The notes beneath the pieces are model-generated. The model did no database searches and was not told the origin of the DNA. It worked only from the letters and a program-made list of their open reading frames with translations. The translations under genes and the position numbers were made by a program. From Chara braunii (taxonomy: Eukaryota; Streptophyta; Charophyceae; Charales; Characeae): a stretch of 64,000 bases of DNA. The DNA lies in assembly GCA_003427395.1 (NCBI GenBank), contig BFEA01000013.1:2043106-2107105 (forward strand). Reading direction: 5' to 3'. This document shows positions 11,213 to 22,201 of this stretch, one piece after another; within the stretch, counting starts at the first letter, position 1; each line of letters starts with the position of its first letter.

Positions 11213-11657
11213 TACCTATCACTACTCCTAAGGCTTATACAGGGGACCCCTGCCAACGTAGCTTTGTTGTCTCCCTCCAGCCATTAGAGGGGATGCATGT
11301 TGCCCCCCGCCCCAACCATGGTGGTCCAGAATGGGGTGGGGCCGTTGGTGGGGGTTTGGTTAACGCAAAGACCGAGCATTTTGCCAATAGCTGCACCTCC
11401 CTTTTCGTTGTCCCCCACCCCCAACCGAATAACAGCAGTGTCTAAGGCCAACACTCTCCCACATACCACACACAACCCACTCACACTCACACTCACACCT
11501 GTGTTGGCCAAGGACCTTGCTAATACCGATCAGAGGTATCAAGCGGTCTATCCCCGCTGGTTGGCACTAAGTGTGCCACAGGCGGTTGTGGGGCTCGAAC
11601 CCACAACCTCCTGAACACCACTTGTGTGCCTAACCAACAGAGCTAGGCCGCTGGATT
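11213..11657 (-). mobile_element. tRNA-derived SINE, copy A (longest)
   Basis: Minus-strand A-box TAGCTCTGTTGG (11634-11645) and B-box GTGGGTTCGAGCCCC (about 11590-11604). The body contains GCAAAATGCTCGGTCTTTGCG, shared with copy C near 39290. It ends in the same GGGGTCCCC / AGGAGTAGTG tail as copy B, and about 445 bp are recognisable. Confidence 0.8.
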
Positions 11658-11738
11658 CAATATGAGTTTTTTTTTTTTTTTTAGGGGGGGGAATTCTTCC
11701 ATTTTATATTCTTCTCTCAACTTTTGTGTTGCCTTTCA

Positions 11739-11834
11739 CTACCTACCTATTCCTAAGGCTAACCAGAGGGGACCCCTCCAAGCATAGCTACCTCTCACTG
11801 TGAAGGGGCTCAAGGCCATCGGCCCATTGCCGTC

Positions 11835-11884
<50 letters not shown>
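11739..11884 (-). mobile_element. SINE tail fragment plus poly-A run
   Basis: Contains the family tail (CTACCTACCTATTCCTAAGGCT, then AGGGGACCCCTCCAAGCATAGC on the plus strand) with no tRNA-like head. It is followed by 49 A (11836-11884), so it is 5'-truncated in its own orientation. Confidence 0.6.
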
Positions 11885-11885
<1 letters not shown>

Positions 11886-12537
11886 GTCGGAATCTGGGCG
11901 TGTATTCGTCATAAATGCAGAATAACAGAGGAATCGCGATTTTCTACACATCTCTATAAGCACATCCAATTCTCTTTGCTGCCAATGGTGGGACTCGGCC
12001 CCTGGTTGCATCAAGCTCCCTCACAAGGTCTGGAAATTATAGATGCATGCCGCCATAGGAACGCAAAAGATGCATTCAAAAAAAGAGGCGGGCACGCTCG
12101 TACGCACCGTACGAGCTGCCGCTATGAGGCTCTGTCGTATCGAATACCGATCTCGCAGAATATCCTGGTTAAAAAAAAAAAAGTCAAATATTTTTGTTGA
12201 GTTGTCACGGCATAGCGGTTTTGGCCAATCGTCTGTGGGATAGGTGCGCATCAACTCCGACATAGCGCGCGGTGTCAGGGTTGTCTATCCCTTCACACAC
12301 ACGCGGATTTTTGGGCGCGAGTTTGCACACTGCTCCTCGTTTCCACCGGCTTGGCGGGAACTTCCGCACTGATGCTGTACCTTTGGCGGGAGCTTGTGGC
12401 AGCGGATTTCACGACGTGTCTGTCTCTCTTGCGGCATTCTCGAAGCTCTCTCCCGCTCTTTGTATTGCGAATTCCTACAATTCGGGTATAAGGTTTTTGT
12501 TGTTGGGCTGATAGTGGTGACACAACTTAATACAACC

Positions 12538-13172
12538 ATGGAGATTGACGAAGACTCTGTTTCACTGAGGGTCGAAGCAGGCATGAGTACGCTTGCTCCG
12601 ACAATTATGAACTTCGCAGTTTCCAAATCTATAAAGCGAACCTAAATGGCTCAGACTGGAACTGAAATCATTTGTCGGTGGTACTCCCACATTGTTGAAG
12701 CGAGTGATAAGCTATGGCCGCCAAGCAAGGTTCGAAAAGGTGCAGAGCGAATGAGATTGATGGCACTCTTGAAATGGGGAGAATCTTGGGGAGGGCATTC
12801 TCTGCAGTTCCCGCCATACATACTTTGTTGCCTCACGAACTTGCGACGATCACGAATGATCTCGCATCTGAGGCGGGCTGCTCACCCCGGATGGTTGTTG
12901 CACCCATCATGTCGATTGCAGGGTTGATGATGGGTTCTCGGGCGCACATTCTGATAGAGGATAATATGTGGGTTGAGAACCCAATATTCTAGTGCGTTAT
13001 CTTGGCCTTCAGCGGCACCAACAAGTCACGTGCCTTTGGCAAAATCTTGGGAGCGCTTCACAGAGTGGAGTCGGATATACAGGATCTTGTCGCCTAACAT
13101 TCCCCAATAGATGAGTTCGAGAACACCCAGGAGAAATAGGCGGCCAAGAAATTGCAGTTTCATCTCGCTGGA
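12538..13172 (+). pseudogene. DUF3987 P-loop half, decayed pseudogene
   Basis: One frame (about 12800-12990) reads ELATITNDLASEAGCSP, then a hydrophobic segment and ILIEDNMWVENPIF. After an in-frame TAG at about 12990 it continues with ILAFSGTNKSRAF, a P-loop-like G-T-x-K-S motif. This order (helical segment, W-x-E-N-P, P-loop) is that of the N-terminal half of DUF3987 proteins. Nonsense codons follow (TAA near 13095, TAG near 13138). The upstream frame (from ATG at 12538) ends at 12643 and differs in phase, so there is also a frameshift. No introns are evident, so it may be a processed or strongly decayed copy. It complements the C-terminal-half exons at 4677 and 32455 but is not simply joined to them. 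Confidence 0.55.
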
Positions 13173-13249
13173 GTAAGGTCGATTTTCAGACGTGTTATAA
13201 TTTTGTTATGTATTCTAATTTCCGATAACAATCTCAAAAAAAAAAAAAA

Positions 13250-13404
13250 NNNNNNNNNNNNNNNNNNNNNNNNNNNNNNNNNNNNNNNNNNNNNNNNNNN
13301 NNNNNNNNNNNNNNNNNNNNNNNNNNNNNNNNNNNNNNNNNNNNNNNNNNNNNNNNNNNNNNNNNNNNNNNNNNNNNNNNNNNNNNNNNNNNNNNNNNNN
13401 NNNN
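13250..13404. other. Assembly gap (155 N)
   Basis: Unresolved bases between a poly-A tract and a GA microsatellite. Both sides are low complexity. Confidence 1.
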
Positions 13405-13469
<65 letters not shown>

Positions 13470-13525
13470 TTCACCACCTAACGAATCGGAGCGACGCGGA
13501 GAAAATTACATGGCCACTGCGCAAG

Positions 13526-13562
<37 letters not shown>
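13405..13562. repeat. (GA)n arrays around a 62-bp spacer unit
   Basis: A GA array (13405-13467), then a unit starting near TTCACCACCTAACGAATCGG and ending GCAAGGAT, then another GA array (13528-13562). The spacer matches the four spacers at 36031-36423, so this is the same composite satellite. Confidence 0.85.
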
Positions 13563-13564
<2 letters not shown>

Positions 13565-14819
13565 ACCAACCTTGGTGATGCTTGATGGCGACCACCCCTG
13601 CTCCCGCTGGCTGCTGCAACGAAGGATGGCCGCACTTCCCGTAGCGGACGATGGAGGGGGATTGATGTCTTCGATGACAACAGGCAAGGCGTTACGACTG
13701 CGGCGCGAGACACACTGGAGGACACCCGAATGGAATGTCTGGCGGCCTTGCGAGGAGGTTGGCTCACCCGGGTTCGAATTCGAACGTTGGGCGAAAATGT
13801 TCTTCCGGGCCTTGGCGCGGGCCGGGAAAAAATTTCGCCGGCCCGGTTGCAATTTTCCGAGAACCCCCCCTCGCACTTGCACCACGCCCCCCCAATTTTT
13901 TTTTTTTCCCCCTGGACCCTCGTTTTTGGCCATGCGGTGCACGCACTGCACTATGTGGCGCACGTGGGCAAGTGCCGCGCACGATATGCGCCGCAAGTGT
14001 GATCTGTCAAGAACAAGGTTGTGTTGTATAATAACGAGCACAAATGGTACTTCGAGATTTTTGAATTTTTCTTCATTTCTCTGATTAGATATAGAGTTAT
14101 TAGAATTTCAATTATGAGTCTAATTTTTCAGTGGATTGCTTTGCTTTGAAGATATGTATGTGACAAGTTTTTTTTTCTAATATTTTTCTATTCATTTAAA
14201 AAATATTTTGGAGGCCAGGAAATCCTCTTCAATTGCATCCAAAGGCCATCACCCAACTTTGGCTGGTTGGAAACTGAATCTAATATTCCATTCAATTGTT
14301 GTCACCTAAAGTGCGAATAGAAGTACACTCCTGTAAAAACCTTAAACCCTACTGAATTGAAAGCCCTAACAACCTTGTCTTGTTGAGACGATGCTGCACT
14401 CTGCCAGTCCCTTCTTGCTGGCCTTGGAGTCACTTAACTGTCCTCTCCCAATAGCGTTGGTTGAATGGTTGATAGGGGCCACCAGTGAAATCAGATCGTG
14501 CTTCTTGTTGATGGTTAGTAACTTGCCATGGACGAGGACTTGGATCTTGAACTGATTTTTTATCTCTTGGGTGTCCACTGCGTCCCTGTGCATAGTCTAT
14601 ACCTTGCCCTGCCCGACGACCTGGATGAGGCTAGATCTCTAACTGAGTTTTGATATCTTAGGCGTCCACTGGGCGTTGCGTTACCAGCAGCTCTGAAGAT
14701 CTATTTGCAGAAGGGTTTTATTTACGTGATTTTTTTTTTTTTGGGGGGGGGGGTCTTGCTTTTTCCTAGCCCGGGTCCGTGCGGAAAGCCTATTTGGATT
14801 TCTTTTTTTTTTTAATTAG
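13563..14819. other. No recognised gene; small tandem duplication
   Basis: 13563-14000 is GC-rich with overlapping open frames on both strands and no recognisable product. 14523-14685 holds two degenerate copies of about 80 bp (GACGAGGACTTGGAT and GACGACCTGGATGAG, each ending with a GTGTCCACTG- or GCGTCCACTG-like phrase). A poly-T/poly-G run lies near 14735-14752. Confidence 0.5.
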
Positions 14820-14985
14820 AAAAGCATACGTGTTCCAATAACAGTTGTCGAAGAAGGCTCAACCAGCAACGTCACAAGGCAGCTACATCAGAAGCTCGAC
14901 GTGTTCTACCAGATGCAGCAGCAAACAAAATCTGCCCAAGGGAGAAGCTTAGCTGTTGCTGCAACAGCTTCATCAACAACATTAG
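14820..14985 (+). CDS. Candidate internal exon, unknown protein
   Basis: Bounded by a pyrimidine-rich AATTAG acceptor and a TTAG|GTAGAA donor, with one frame open throughout. The peptide includes VVEEGSTSNVTRQLHQKL, then a Q-rich FYQMQQQT and SLAVAATASS. Codon use looks coding and no in-frame ATG is needed. I do not recognise the family. It may belong to the same transcript as the last exon at 17957-18797. Confidence 0.4.
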
Positions 14986-15570
14986 GTAGAAGCGAGTGGA
15001 ATGAATGGCACGTCATATAGATCAACAAAATAAATCATATTTTTTTAAATTAAAAACCAGGTAGCAATGAGGCAGCTATCATTTGACACATAAACACACA
15101 CGACAGTTGTACACATTTGGATGAATGACAAGAGCTTCTGAATGTGTGACATTGTTTTCGGACTTGTAATTTTTTCTTTTCTGCTTGAATTACGTTGTTT
15201 TTTTTTTTTTGCGAAAATAGCCCTTGCGTAAGCCCTCTATCCTGGCGGTGGTAAGAGAACCGTAAGAATTGAGGGCTTATCTGTCGGGCTGCTCCATCTA
15301 TTGGTGGGGAGCGGCACCTGCTGGAAACCGGGTCCAATACATCTTTTAACACAGAGATTGTTGTTTCTTGTTTCTTGGGGCTGCGGCCATTTTTGTCTCA
15401 GTCTGGGGCTCCGTTATCCCATGGAGCCGCTAGTATCGCCCATCCCTTCTTGGGATCTGTCGCATCCTGAATGCGAGTTTGTGATGTTGCAAATAATTTA
15501 GTTCTGAAATATAACACTTATTGTTTTTAATAAATGTTTTTTTTTTTTTTTTATGTCTCTTGCAGTTATG

Positions 15571-15735
15571 GGCGGAAAAAGGTATACTGGGTATGAGATG
15601 AAGAGCAAATTTGGTCCTGTATTTGTCAAATATATCCCAATGGATCTGAACTATACCCAGTGTTGAACACCTTACATAAACACTTCAACTTGAGTTTGAG
15701 AGAGTGGGATGAAGCTTCTGCGGTGATAAAGTAAA
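15571..15735 (+). pseudogene. Candidate exon with frameshift, unknown
   Basis: After the acceptor CTCTTGCAG one frame reads MGGKRYTGYEMKSKFG and FVKYIPMDLNYTQ to a TGA. A second frame then continues as NTLHKHFNLSLREWDEASAV. The change of frame without a visible intron suggests a 1- or 2-base lesion. Family unknown. Confidence 0.3.
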
Positions 15736-16061
15736 GTGTTCGTCACATATTGTCCTTCTCATGTATTCTTAAGGGTGAAGGATATTTGCTGACACATGTT
15801 CGGAGTAGTGACGTAGAGAAAGACTGTGCGTGATCGTGAACATGTGAGTTTGTGATGTTGCTTATTTTATAAGCATATTTTTTAAACGGGGTGCTGAACC
15901 TGTCCTTGAAGGGAGTCCACCGCTTGAATTAAGTTTTTTTTTCTACGAACCCGCGTCTGTGTGGTGTTGTGTGTGGTGTGTTGTTGAGTTGGACACTACA
16001 GCCTTGCAAGGGTGGGGTGGATATCACGACCGGTATGGTTCCACTTTTGAACACCGTGTTC

Positions 16062-16119
16062 TAGCTGTAGTGGTTAAGATACTTGGCTCTGGAGGCCGAG
16101 GTAGCCGGTTTGAATTCCT
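16062..16119 (+). mobile_element. tRNA-like polymerase III promoter pair (SINE head)
   Basis: A-box-like CTGTAGTGGTTAAG followed about 30 bp later by a B-box-like GGTTTGAATTCC. The sequence in between (TTGGCTCTGGAGGCCGAGG) resembles a tRNA variable region, but I could not fold a complete cloverleaf. It directly precedes the repeat at 16250-16640. Confidence 0.45.
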
Positions 16120-16249
16120 GTTCGCACGGAGGAGGGCTTAGGCCTAGATGTGCGGATCCATGAACTGCGGTGGCTTATGCTGTCAGTACACATCCCCAGA
16201 CCCTGCTGCCACCTCGGCGCTGCTATCCAGCAGAGCCAGAATATCCCTC

Positions 16250-16640
16250 TGCCTGAGCTCTCACTTTTCTATATGGAAAGTGAGCTCTGCCTCCCTGCGC
16301 CCTGGGCCTGGCCGCCGTGTTTCCTGCAGCTTCTTGTCGGCCCCCAGTATCTGCGCTTAGGGCCATTGCAGACAGTGGCCTGGGCCCTCAGCAGTTAAGC
16401 AGCCTAACTACGCAACGTGGCCAGCATCGCACATAACGATTCTATAGGCCGAGAGGCACCTGGCCACGTCGTAGCCTGGATGAGCCCAAAGGTTCCACAT
16501 ATCGTGATCCCGCAGGGCGTGGGCCTTGTAACCAACTGGCGCGTGGCAACTGTCTGCTGCCTGAACCTTCAGAAATGACAAAATAGGCCTCATGTCGAAA
16601 TGCAGGGCCGCCTTCACTTAGGGCGGGCACGAGCCTTGCT
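16250..16640. repeat. Dispersed repeat with a perfect short palindrome
   Basis: Contains TCACTTTTCTATATGGAAAGTGAGC, whose arms TCACTTT and AAAGTGA pair around CTATAT, followed by GCGCCCTGGGCCTGG. Near 16605 it has CTTCACTTAGGGCGGGCAC. The same palindrome, the Pro/Gly-coding-like GC-rich body and the GGGCGGGCAC phrase recur in 23720-24370. Confidence 0.6.
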
Positions 16641-17431
16641 GGGGGCCCTTTTGTCTGCCGGGTGTTGTGGCCTGAAAGACCCGGCGAGGGGCTCAATCCT
16701 CACACTGCCTCCTCCTTAGCTTACGAAGTCCGCTGAGGTGCTTTTACGCAGGTGCTTTCCCCTTCAACTTCCTTTCATAATCAGCAACGACGTGAGGTGC
16801 TGTCATAATCAACATTCATTTGGATTCGTGTGATGCCTGAATATGACCTTGTACTCTCTGGTAAGGTGGTCTTCCTCTGCCAACTGGCTTAGGAACGAGC
16901 AGATCTTTGGTGATCCATAATATCGTCAATGTCACGTGGACATTCATGGTTGGGGGCAGCATCTCCTCGATGAGCATCTATCAGTATCAGTGAAATGTGC
17001 AAGCTTGGAAGCATGGAAAACAGGGTAAGTACGCAGGTGACCATTAATTCTAATCACATAGGAGGGACCATCCGGATCACTACCCACGATATCCAAGACT
17101 TCCCAAGGACGAAGTACTGAGGCGTTAGCTTCTTAGAGATGCCGAATTCCTGTTTATTATTTTGCATAACAACGCTTTTTTTTTTTTTTTTTTGACCTTC
17201 TGGCACCCACGGTGGGCCTAGTCTGGTTGCTCGCCCAACCAACAAGTTTTTTTTTTTTTTTTTTTTTTAACCTGCAAGTTGTTGCGATTGGCTTGCAGCT
17301 TCATCTCCTGCAAGTTGTTCATACCTGGTCGAAACACAAGCAATTAATTAAAAGTTAATAATCTGCCGCGCGTTCAAGGATGACGCGCATTAATCAAGAA
17401 ACGGTCAAATTAAAAAAAAAAAAAAAAAAAA

Positions 17432-17660
17432 CCTGCCTGCTGCCTGCTTACCTGACTGCTTGGTTGCCAGCTTGCCTGGTTGCCTGACTGACTGCCTGCT
17501 TGCCTACGTGCCTCGCTGTGTACCTGGTTGATGTGGTTGCCTGGTTGTCTCGCTTACTAGCTTGTTGGCTGCATGCGTGCCTAGGTGCCTGCCAGCCTGG
17601 GTTGTGTGACCCACTGGGGTATTTGTGTGCTGAGAACATCCTTTGACCAGGTGTAACCAT
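17432..17660 (+). repeat. Degenerate (CCTG/CTTG)n minisatellite
   Basis: Tetranucleotide-based CCTGCCTGCTTGCC phrases over about 230 bp. Similar arrays occur at 39424-39800, 42058-42440, 43960-44300 and 44415-44575. Confidence 0.75.
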
Positions 17661-17956
17661 GTTGTTTATGTCGGTTGCAGAACATAATTAGAGTTGGCTA
17701 GACCACATAGGTAGAAAAACAATCAGTAGCGGTACCACGTTTTCAGTCCATTAAAAAGTATATCATGAGTGTTTTCAAATGTTAGTAGAATCAAGACATA
17801 ACGAAATGTTTTTTTTTTTTTTTCATTGACAGTATTTTCCTACATTTGATGTGACACTTTGTGTATGATTAATAACCTTCTTGTGTATGTTCGGTTGCTG
17901 TGTTACTGTGTGTGTTTCGTGTTTTTTATTTATTTTTCTTTTATAAAAATTAACAG

Positions 17957-18797
17957 TTTACCAAGTCACTCAGCACCGGTATTTCGTCAGTACAGTCAAC
18001 AAATCGCAAAAGAGGACCCAGATATGCAGTGCGCCAATGATCCTGATGCAACATTGTCATCACCCTTCAAGACAGCGAAAGGAAAGGAAGCAACGCCTAC
18101 AGATGATAAATCATCATCAACACATCATCTTGAAGCAACATTGTCATCACCTTTCAAGACAGCCAAAGGAAAGTAAGGAGCAACTTCTGCTGATGATAAA
18201 TCATCACCAGTTGATGATCTTGAAGCAACATTGACATCACCATTGAAAACGGCCAAAGGAAACAAAGCAGCGACTTTTGCAAATGATAAATCATCACCTC
18301 TTGTTGATGACTCTCACAAAGTTCCATGTGCAAAATCTCCAACCAGAGCTTCTGAAAATGGGGGAGTTCAGCAACAGGATGCACAACCAAGGAGTATGTT
18401 AACCAATCCTGGAACATCTGCATCAAGAGCTTTGAAAATTTCTGCTCTCAATTCTGCAGCAGAAAATGGAGCAGACAATGGCGTTTTAGAAGGTTCACAG
18501 AAGCAAGAACCTTTGAAAAACGAATTTGAGTTCGAAGTCGCAGCTGCTGAGAATGGAGATCCAGTTGCAGTAAGGATAGTTACAACTCAGAACAACGATG
18601 GTATACATGACAAGAAAATTCAGGATGGAGCCATCAGTTTGGATAATAGTGATTCATCCGCAACTGCTTTATCTGGGAGTACTCGGGGGCCAAATTGCAG
18701 CGTAGGCGGAACAAGTGGCTCATTTCACAAACGTGATCGAAACGGTCATTCACAAAGGTCTAGAAAAGGACATAAGAAGAAGAAGACACCACAGTAG
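17957..18797 (+). pseudogene. Last exon of unknown protein with tandem peptide repeats, in-frame stop
   Basis: Opens after the acceptor TTAACAG and stays in one frame to TAG at 18795, except for TAA at 18174-18176. Residues about 25-110 contain three units of the type DATLSSPFKTAKGKEAT or LEATLTSPLKTAKGN, each followed by an acidic DDKSSS linker. The stop sits where the next unit has AAA, so a single substitution explains it. The C-terminal part is low-complexity, S/N/E-rich, and ends with a basic tail (SQRSRKGHKKKKTPQ) that could be a nuclear localisation signal. No known domain is seen. Upstream exons are uncertain (14820, 15571). Confidence 0.5.
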
Positions 18798-19231
18798 TTC
18801 CAGTATTAGTGGTTCAAAAACTATGAAGAACTTTTCTCATGTAACTTATGATTGATGTTTGTTTTTTCCATCTAGCTTTGATTTTTTCTCCATGGGTTTC
18901 AAGGGTTGTTGTGCACAATGATTATTTGAATTTCTTTGGAGAAAGAAGGGTCCAGTCTGGAATCTGACTACCAATCGTATTTGTAATTTTTTTGGCCTAG
19001 GAATTCAAAAGTGGTTAGGGACTGTATTTTGCATGGTACCATAGGCTAATGGTTGTCGTGTTAGTTATGCATTAGGTTAGTCGCAGTCTATAGTTCTCTC
19101 AGTCAGCAGACTTGCTTGGGCCAAAGGTTGAACAACGGGATGAGACGTACATGATGTTTCTATTTCCAATCTGACATCCCGCCCCGCATTGCGGGTCTTG
19201 GTGTTGTCACCTTATTTGGTTGTGTCAATAC

Positions 19232-19238
<7 letters not shown>

Positions 19239-19288
<50 letters not shown>
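19239..19288 (+). repeat. (CT)n microsatellite
   Basis: Perfect CT run followed by (CA)n near 19305-19318. Confidence 0.95.
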
Positions 19289-19290
<2 letters not shown>

Positions 19291-19636
19291 GTCTCTATCT
19301 TTCTCACACACACACACACTCGCTTGCTTGATCTTTCTTTCTTGGTCACTTTGCTTGCTCTTTGTGTATGTGGGTGCCATAATTCAAAGCAAAACAACCA
19401 AGCAATCACCAGTCCTTAAAGATCATCATAAGACGATGCTGATTATTCTTTGGGGAGGCATGTGAAAGGTATGACGTATTTTGATCATCCTATCCTCATT
19501 AGACCCTGAAGCCCATGTCACAGATCTACTGTTTATACTTAGATTTTTTTATGTTTTTTTTTTTTTTTTTTTTTTTTAAGGTTATTGCCATATGTAATAT
19601 AGATACATATCTGTACATATATTTTTGAAGCAACAA

Positions 19637-19847
19637 CTAGGCTACCAACCGGGCCACCCGGTCACCTTGTTTTCCATGGCAGCCTAGCTGTGCAAGGGCA
19701 AAGGAAGGTCCCAACAAACAAAACAAATTAAAAAAAAACAAAATATCCGAAAAAAAACTATGTAGTGCAAAAAAATAAACTAATCAACTTTTGCCTTAGG
19801 TTCTTATCAAAACTCTTTACTTAAGTTTTAAAATATTATATATATAT
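19637..19847 (-). mobile_element. MITE family M, inverted copy
   Basis: Begins CTAGGCTACCAACCGGGCC, then GGTCACCTTGTTTTCCATGG, and contains CTATGTAGTGCAAAAAAATA and CAACTTTTGCCTTAGG. These are the complements of signatures in the neighbouring copy at 19849. It ends at a TATATA run next to that copy, so the two lie head to head. Confidence 0.8.
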
Positions 19848-19848
19848 C

Positions 19849-20121
19849 TAGGCTACCAGAGTGGCCCGGGGTCACTTGCCCGGCCGGGCCAAAATAATTA
19901 AAAAATAATAATTTTAAATTTTATTTTTTATTTTAAATTTGTTGAAGAATTTGGATGTGACCCTGAGGCAAAAGTTGTTCAGGTTGTTTTTCTGCATAAC
20001 ATAGTTTGTTTTCGAAAGTTTTAGATTTTTTTTTTTTTTTTTTTTTTTTTCTGCTGGGACCTTACCTGGTCCTTGCACGGGCTGGCCACCCGGGACCCGG
20101 GCGGCCCGTCTGGTAGCCTAG
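19849..20121 (+). mobile_element. MITE family M, best-preserved copy
   Basis: 273 bp flanked by TATATAT on both sides. Left end CTAGGCTACCAGAGTGGCCC, right end GGGCGGCCCGTCTGGTAGCCTAG. The outer 13 bases are perfectly inverted and the GC-rich inner part is imperfectly inverted. The inside holds GATGTGACCCTGAGGCAAAA and a poly-T tract, with no coding frame, so it is a non-autonomous DNA element. The target appears to be a TA repeat. Confidence 0.85.
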
Positions 20122-20210
20122 ATATATATATATTATATCCTATATATATTTTTGTTTTTTTTTGAATTTGGTAGACTAGAGCAGCAGCTTAAAAATCCAA
20201 AAAGCTTCTC

Positions 20211-20296
20211 CCCCCCCCCCCCCCCCCCCTCTTCAATGTTCATGTTGGGGCAATGCACATTGGGGGGGGGGGGGAGGGGGGAGGGGGGAGGGGGTT
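20211..20296. repeat. Poly-C tract facing poly-G tract
   Basis: A C run (about 20211-20229) is followed 32 bp later by G runs (about 20262-20296) broken by single A. It can pair as a hairpin or form G-quadruplex on the plus strand. Run lengths are likely assembly-uncertain. Confidence 0.8.
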
Positions 20297-20299
20297 GAG

Positions 20300-21228
20300 G
20301 ATATTTGGAGATCAGTGTCTTTGATATGACACAAAATTCAGGCATGTACTTTTCCAGCAGCTACCTTGTGGCTCTCACATTCACTAATATTCCAAACCTC
20401 AACCCCCTCTCTTGCTAGGAAAATCGTTTTTTTTTTTTTTTAATGAAAAGTGTAACAAAGCACTTTTGGTAATGATGTATAGCTTAAAACGACAGAGTGG
20501 TCACATCAAATATTGTTTATATCAGAAGCCCCCTATTGACAAGATAACATGATATGTCCTCATTCTTGTTGCTATATGATTGAAAGTTATTTCTTCATTC
20601 AAGTTCTCATGTTAATTTTAGAAATTTCTTACAAAAAAATAACACAGGTTTTCTGAACTTTCCAACTTGCTTGCTCGTATTGACGCGTGTATTGCTGGCT
20701 GTTGTTCTGTGTTGTCTCTTTTTTTTGTCTATTTGCATTGTCAAATGTCAATTCAGAATTAATTGCAATTGCGAGGCCAGAGGCCCTTCCCAGCCAGAGC
20801 GTGCATGGCCTAAGTAAAGGCGGGCCCCGAATTGTCATAAGGCCAATAATTTGTCAATTTTGCAAATCTTTGTCGGCGATAGACAGTTATGACGTGCCAG
20901 TTGGTTAAGACTTTTGAGCGTGTTCGCACAGGGTACCTCCCGGGCAGTTGGGCATACCTAACTAACCACGTCTGAATGCAGAATCAGGCCGCGACCGAAT
21001 TTTGAGGAAACCGGGACTCATGTGCAGCCGGGGAAGAACGCCCTTCGATATAGTAGCCGCGGGAGAGCAGGGAAGCATTCGGGCACTTGCTTGTGCGTGC
21101 GGCAGCGCTGCTGTGCTAAGTGTGTGCGTTAGTGCGTCGAGCTCTGCGGTAGAGCAGGGTAGCGCGAGCGGTCATAGCCAAGCTGCGAGCGCTGGCATCG
21201 GGGTGCAGCGCAGGGGGTTACAAGACTG
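20300..21228. other. Region upstream of the KDZ gene
   Basis: AT-rich to about 20760. Then comes GC-rich sequence with a short copy of the 16250-type repeat (CCTAAGTAAAGGCGGGCCCCG near 20808-20828). 21000-21228 is GC-rich and partly open in the same frame as the first KDZ exon, so the gene's true start may lie upstream of 21229. I see no clear promoter. Confidence 0.4.
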
Positions 21229-21803
21229 ATGAAAACTGGAAAGATGGACTCAATTGCTGATCTGATATATCCCATGACACTTGTCGATGCATTTCAAACT
21301 GTGCACATTTCTAATATGCTACCAGACGACATGCCAAATGTTTTTTCTCATGTAACAGAAGTGTTGAACAACAGAGCATCCGCTTGCCAGAAGAGTCACT
21401 GTACTGAGACAGATGTTTACACGGTTCGCACAAAACTTCGGTGGTATGACAAAACCCTTCTCGAGAATCCGGTAATGACAGCAGATCATGCCCTTCACAT
21501 GACGGAGACCGAATTCATCATCTTACCTGTAATTTCTCACTGGTCACAATGCAAGGAAGCACTTGTCTTCGAAGAATCTGCTCTCCAACCATTCTTCTAC
21601 CCCATGCAAGGAACTTCATCACTGGGTATTCTGTATAAAAAAAAGTGTCCTCATTGTCAAATACCGTTATCATACAGTTACTATACTACTGGAGTAAAGG
21701 AGCGCATGTTTAATGCAACAACAAGAGGTGATGAAGATTGGTTTGAACTCAATTTAGAGACAATCATCAGTGTGAGACTCCTGCGCGAGCACGATAAAAA
21801 ACT
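21229..21803 (+). CDS. KDZ transposase exon 1: Cys-cluster N-terminal region
   Basis: Open for about 190 codons to a CT|GTAAGT donor. The start shown is the first ATG; the frame is open upstream. Features seen: a helical N-terminus (LPDDMPNVFSHVTEVL), then LGILYKKKCPHCQIPLSY with a C-P-x-C knuckle, and ETIISVRLLREHDKKL at the end. This resembles the cysteine-cluster (CxC) modules that precede KDZ (Kyakuja-Dileera-Zisupton) transposases. The CT at the exon end joins with G of exon 2 to give Leu and an uninterrupted frame. It is undamaged in this exon. KDZ assignment rests mainly on exons 5-7. Confidence 0.65.
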
Positions 21804-22201
21804 GTAAGTGATTTTGGGTGAGTGTTTTCCACGGTTTTCGGAGTGTCATGCAAGTTATGTACTAGTAACATATATGTTTTGTGTTGTTGCCTTGAGTCTT
21901 TGTTCCTTTGGTTGTACCAGGCTTAATTTTTTGTCTTTTGCGCCTGTCCGCTGCAAGTGCGAGGATGATGGACTAGATGCTGTGATCCACTGAATTGATA
22001 AACTTTATGGATGACATCCTATAAATAGTGAACTTCATTTCTACTGGTTCGGAATGTACAGTCTTCGACGAAGTACGACCATAAAATTGGCAAATAGGAA
22101 AGGATATGACAATACTTCTACGTACATTTCGCATATTTACATCTCAACTTTTAACGACTTTGTTTTGTGCTACTCATTTTTCTGTTCTAAATTGTGTACA
22201 G

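Noticed and set aside
13160-13481. Open frames across 13250-13404
   Set aside because: They span an N gap and a GA array.
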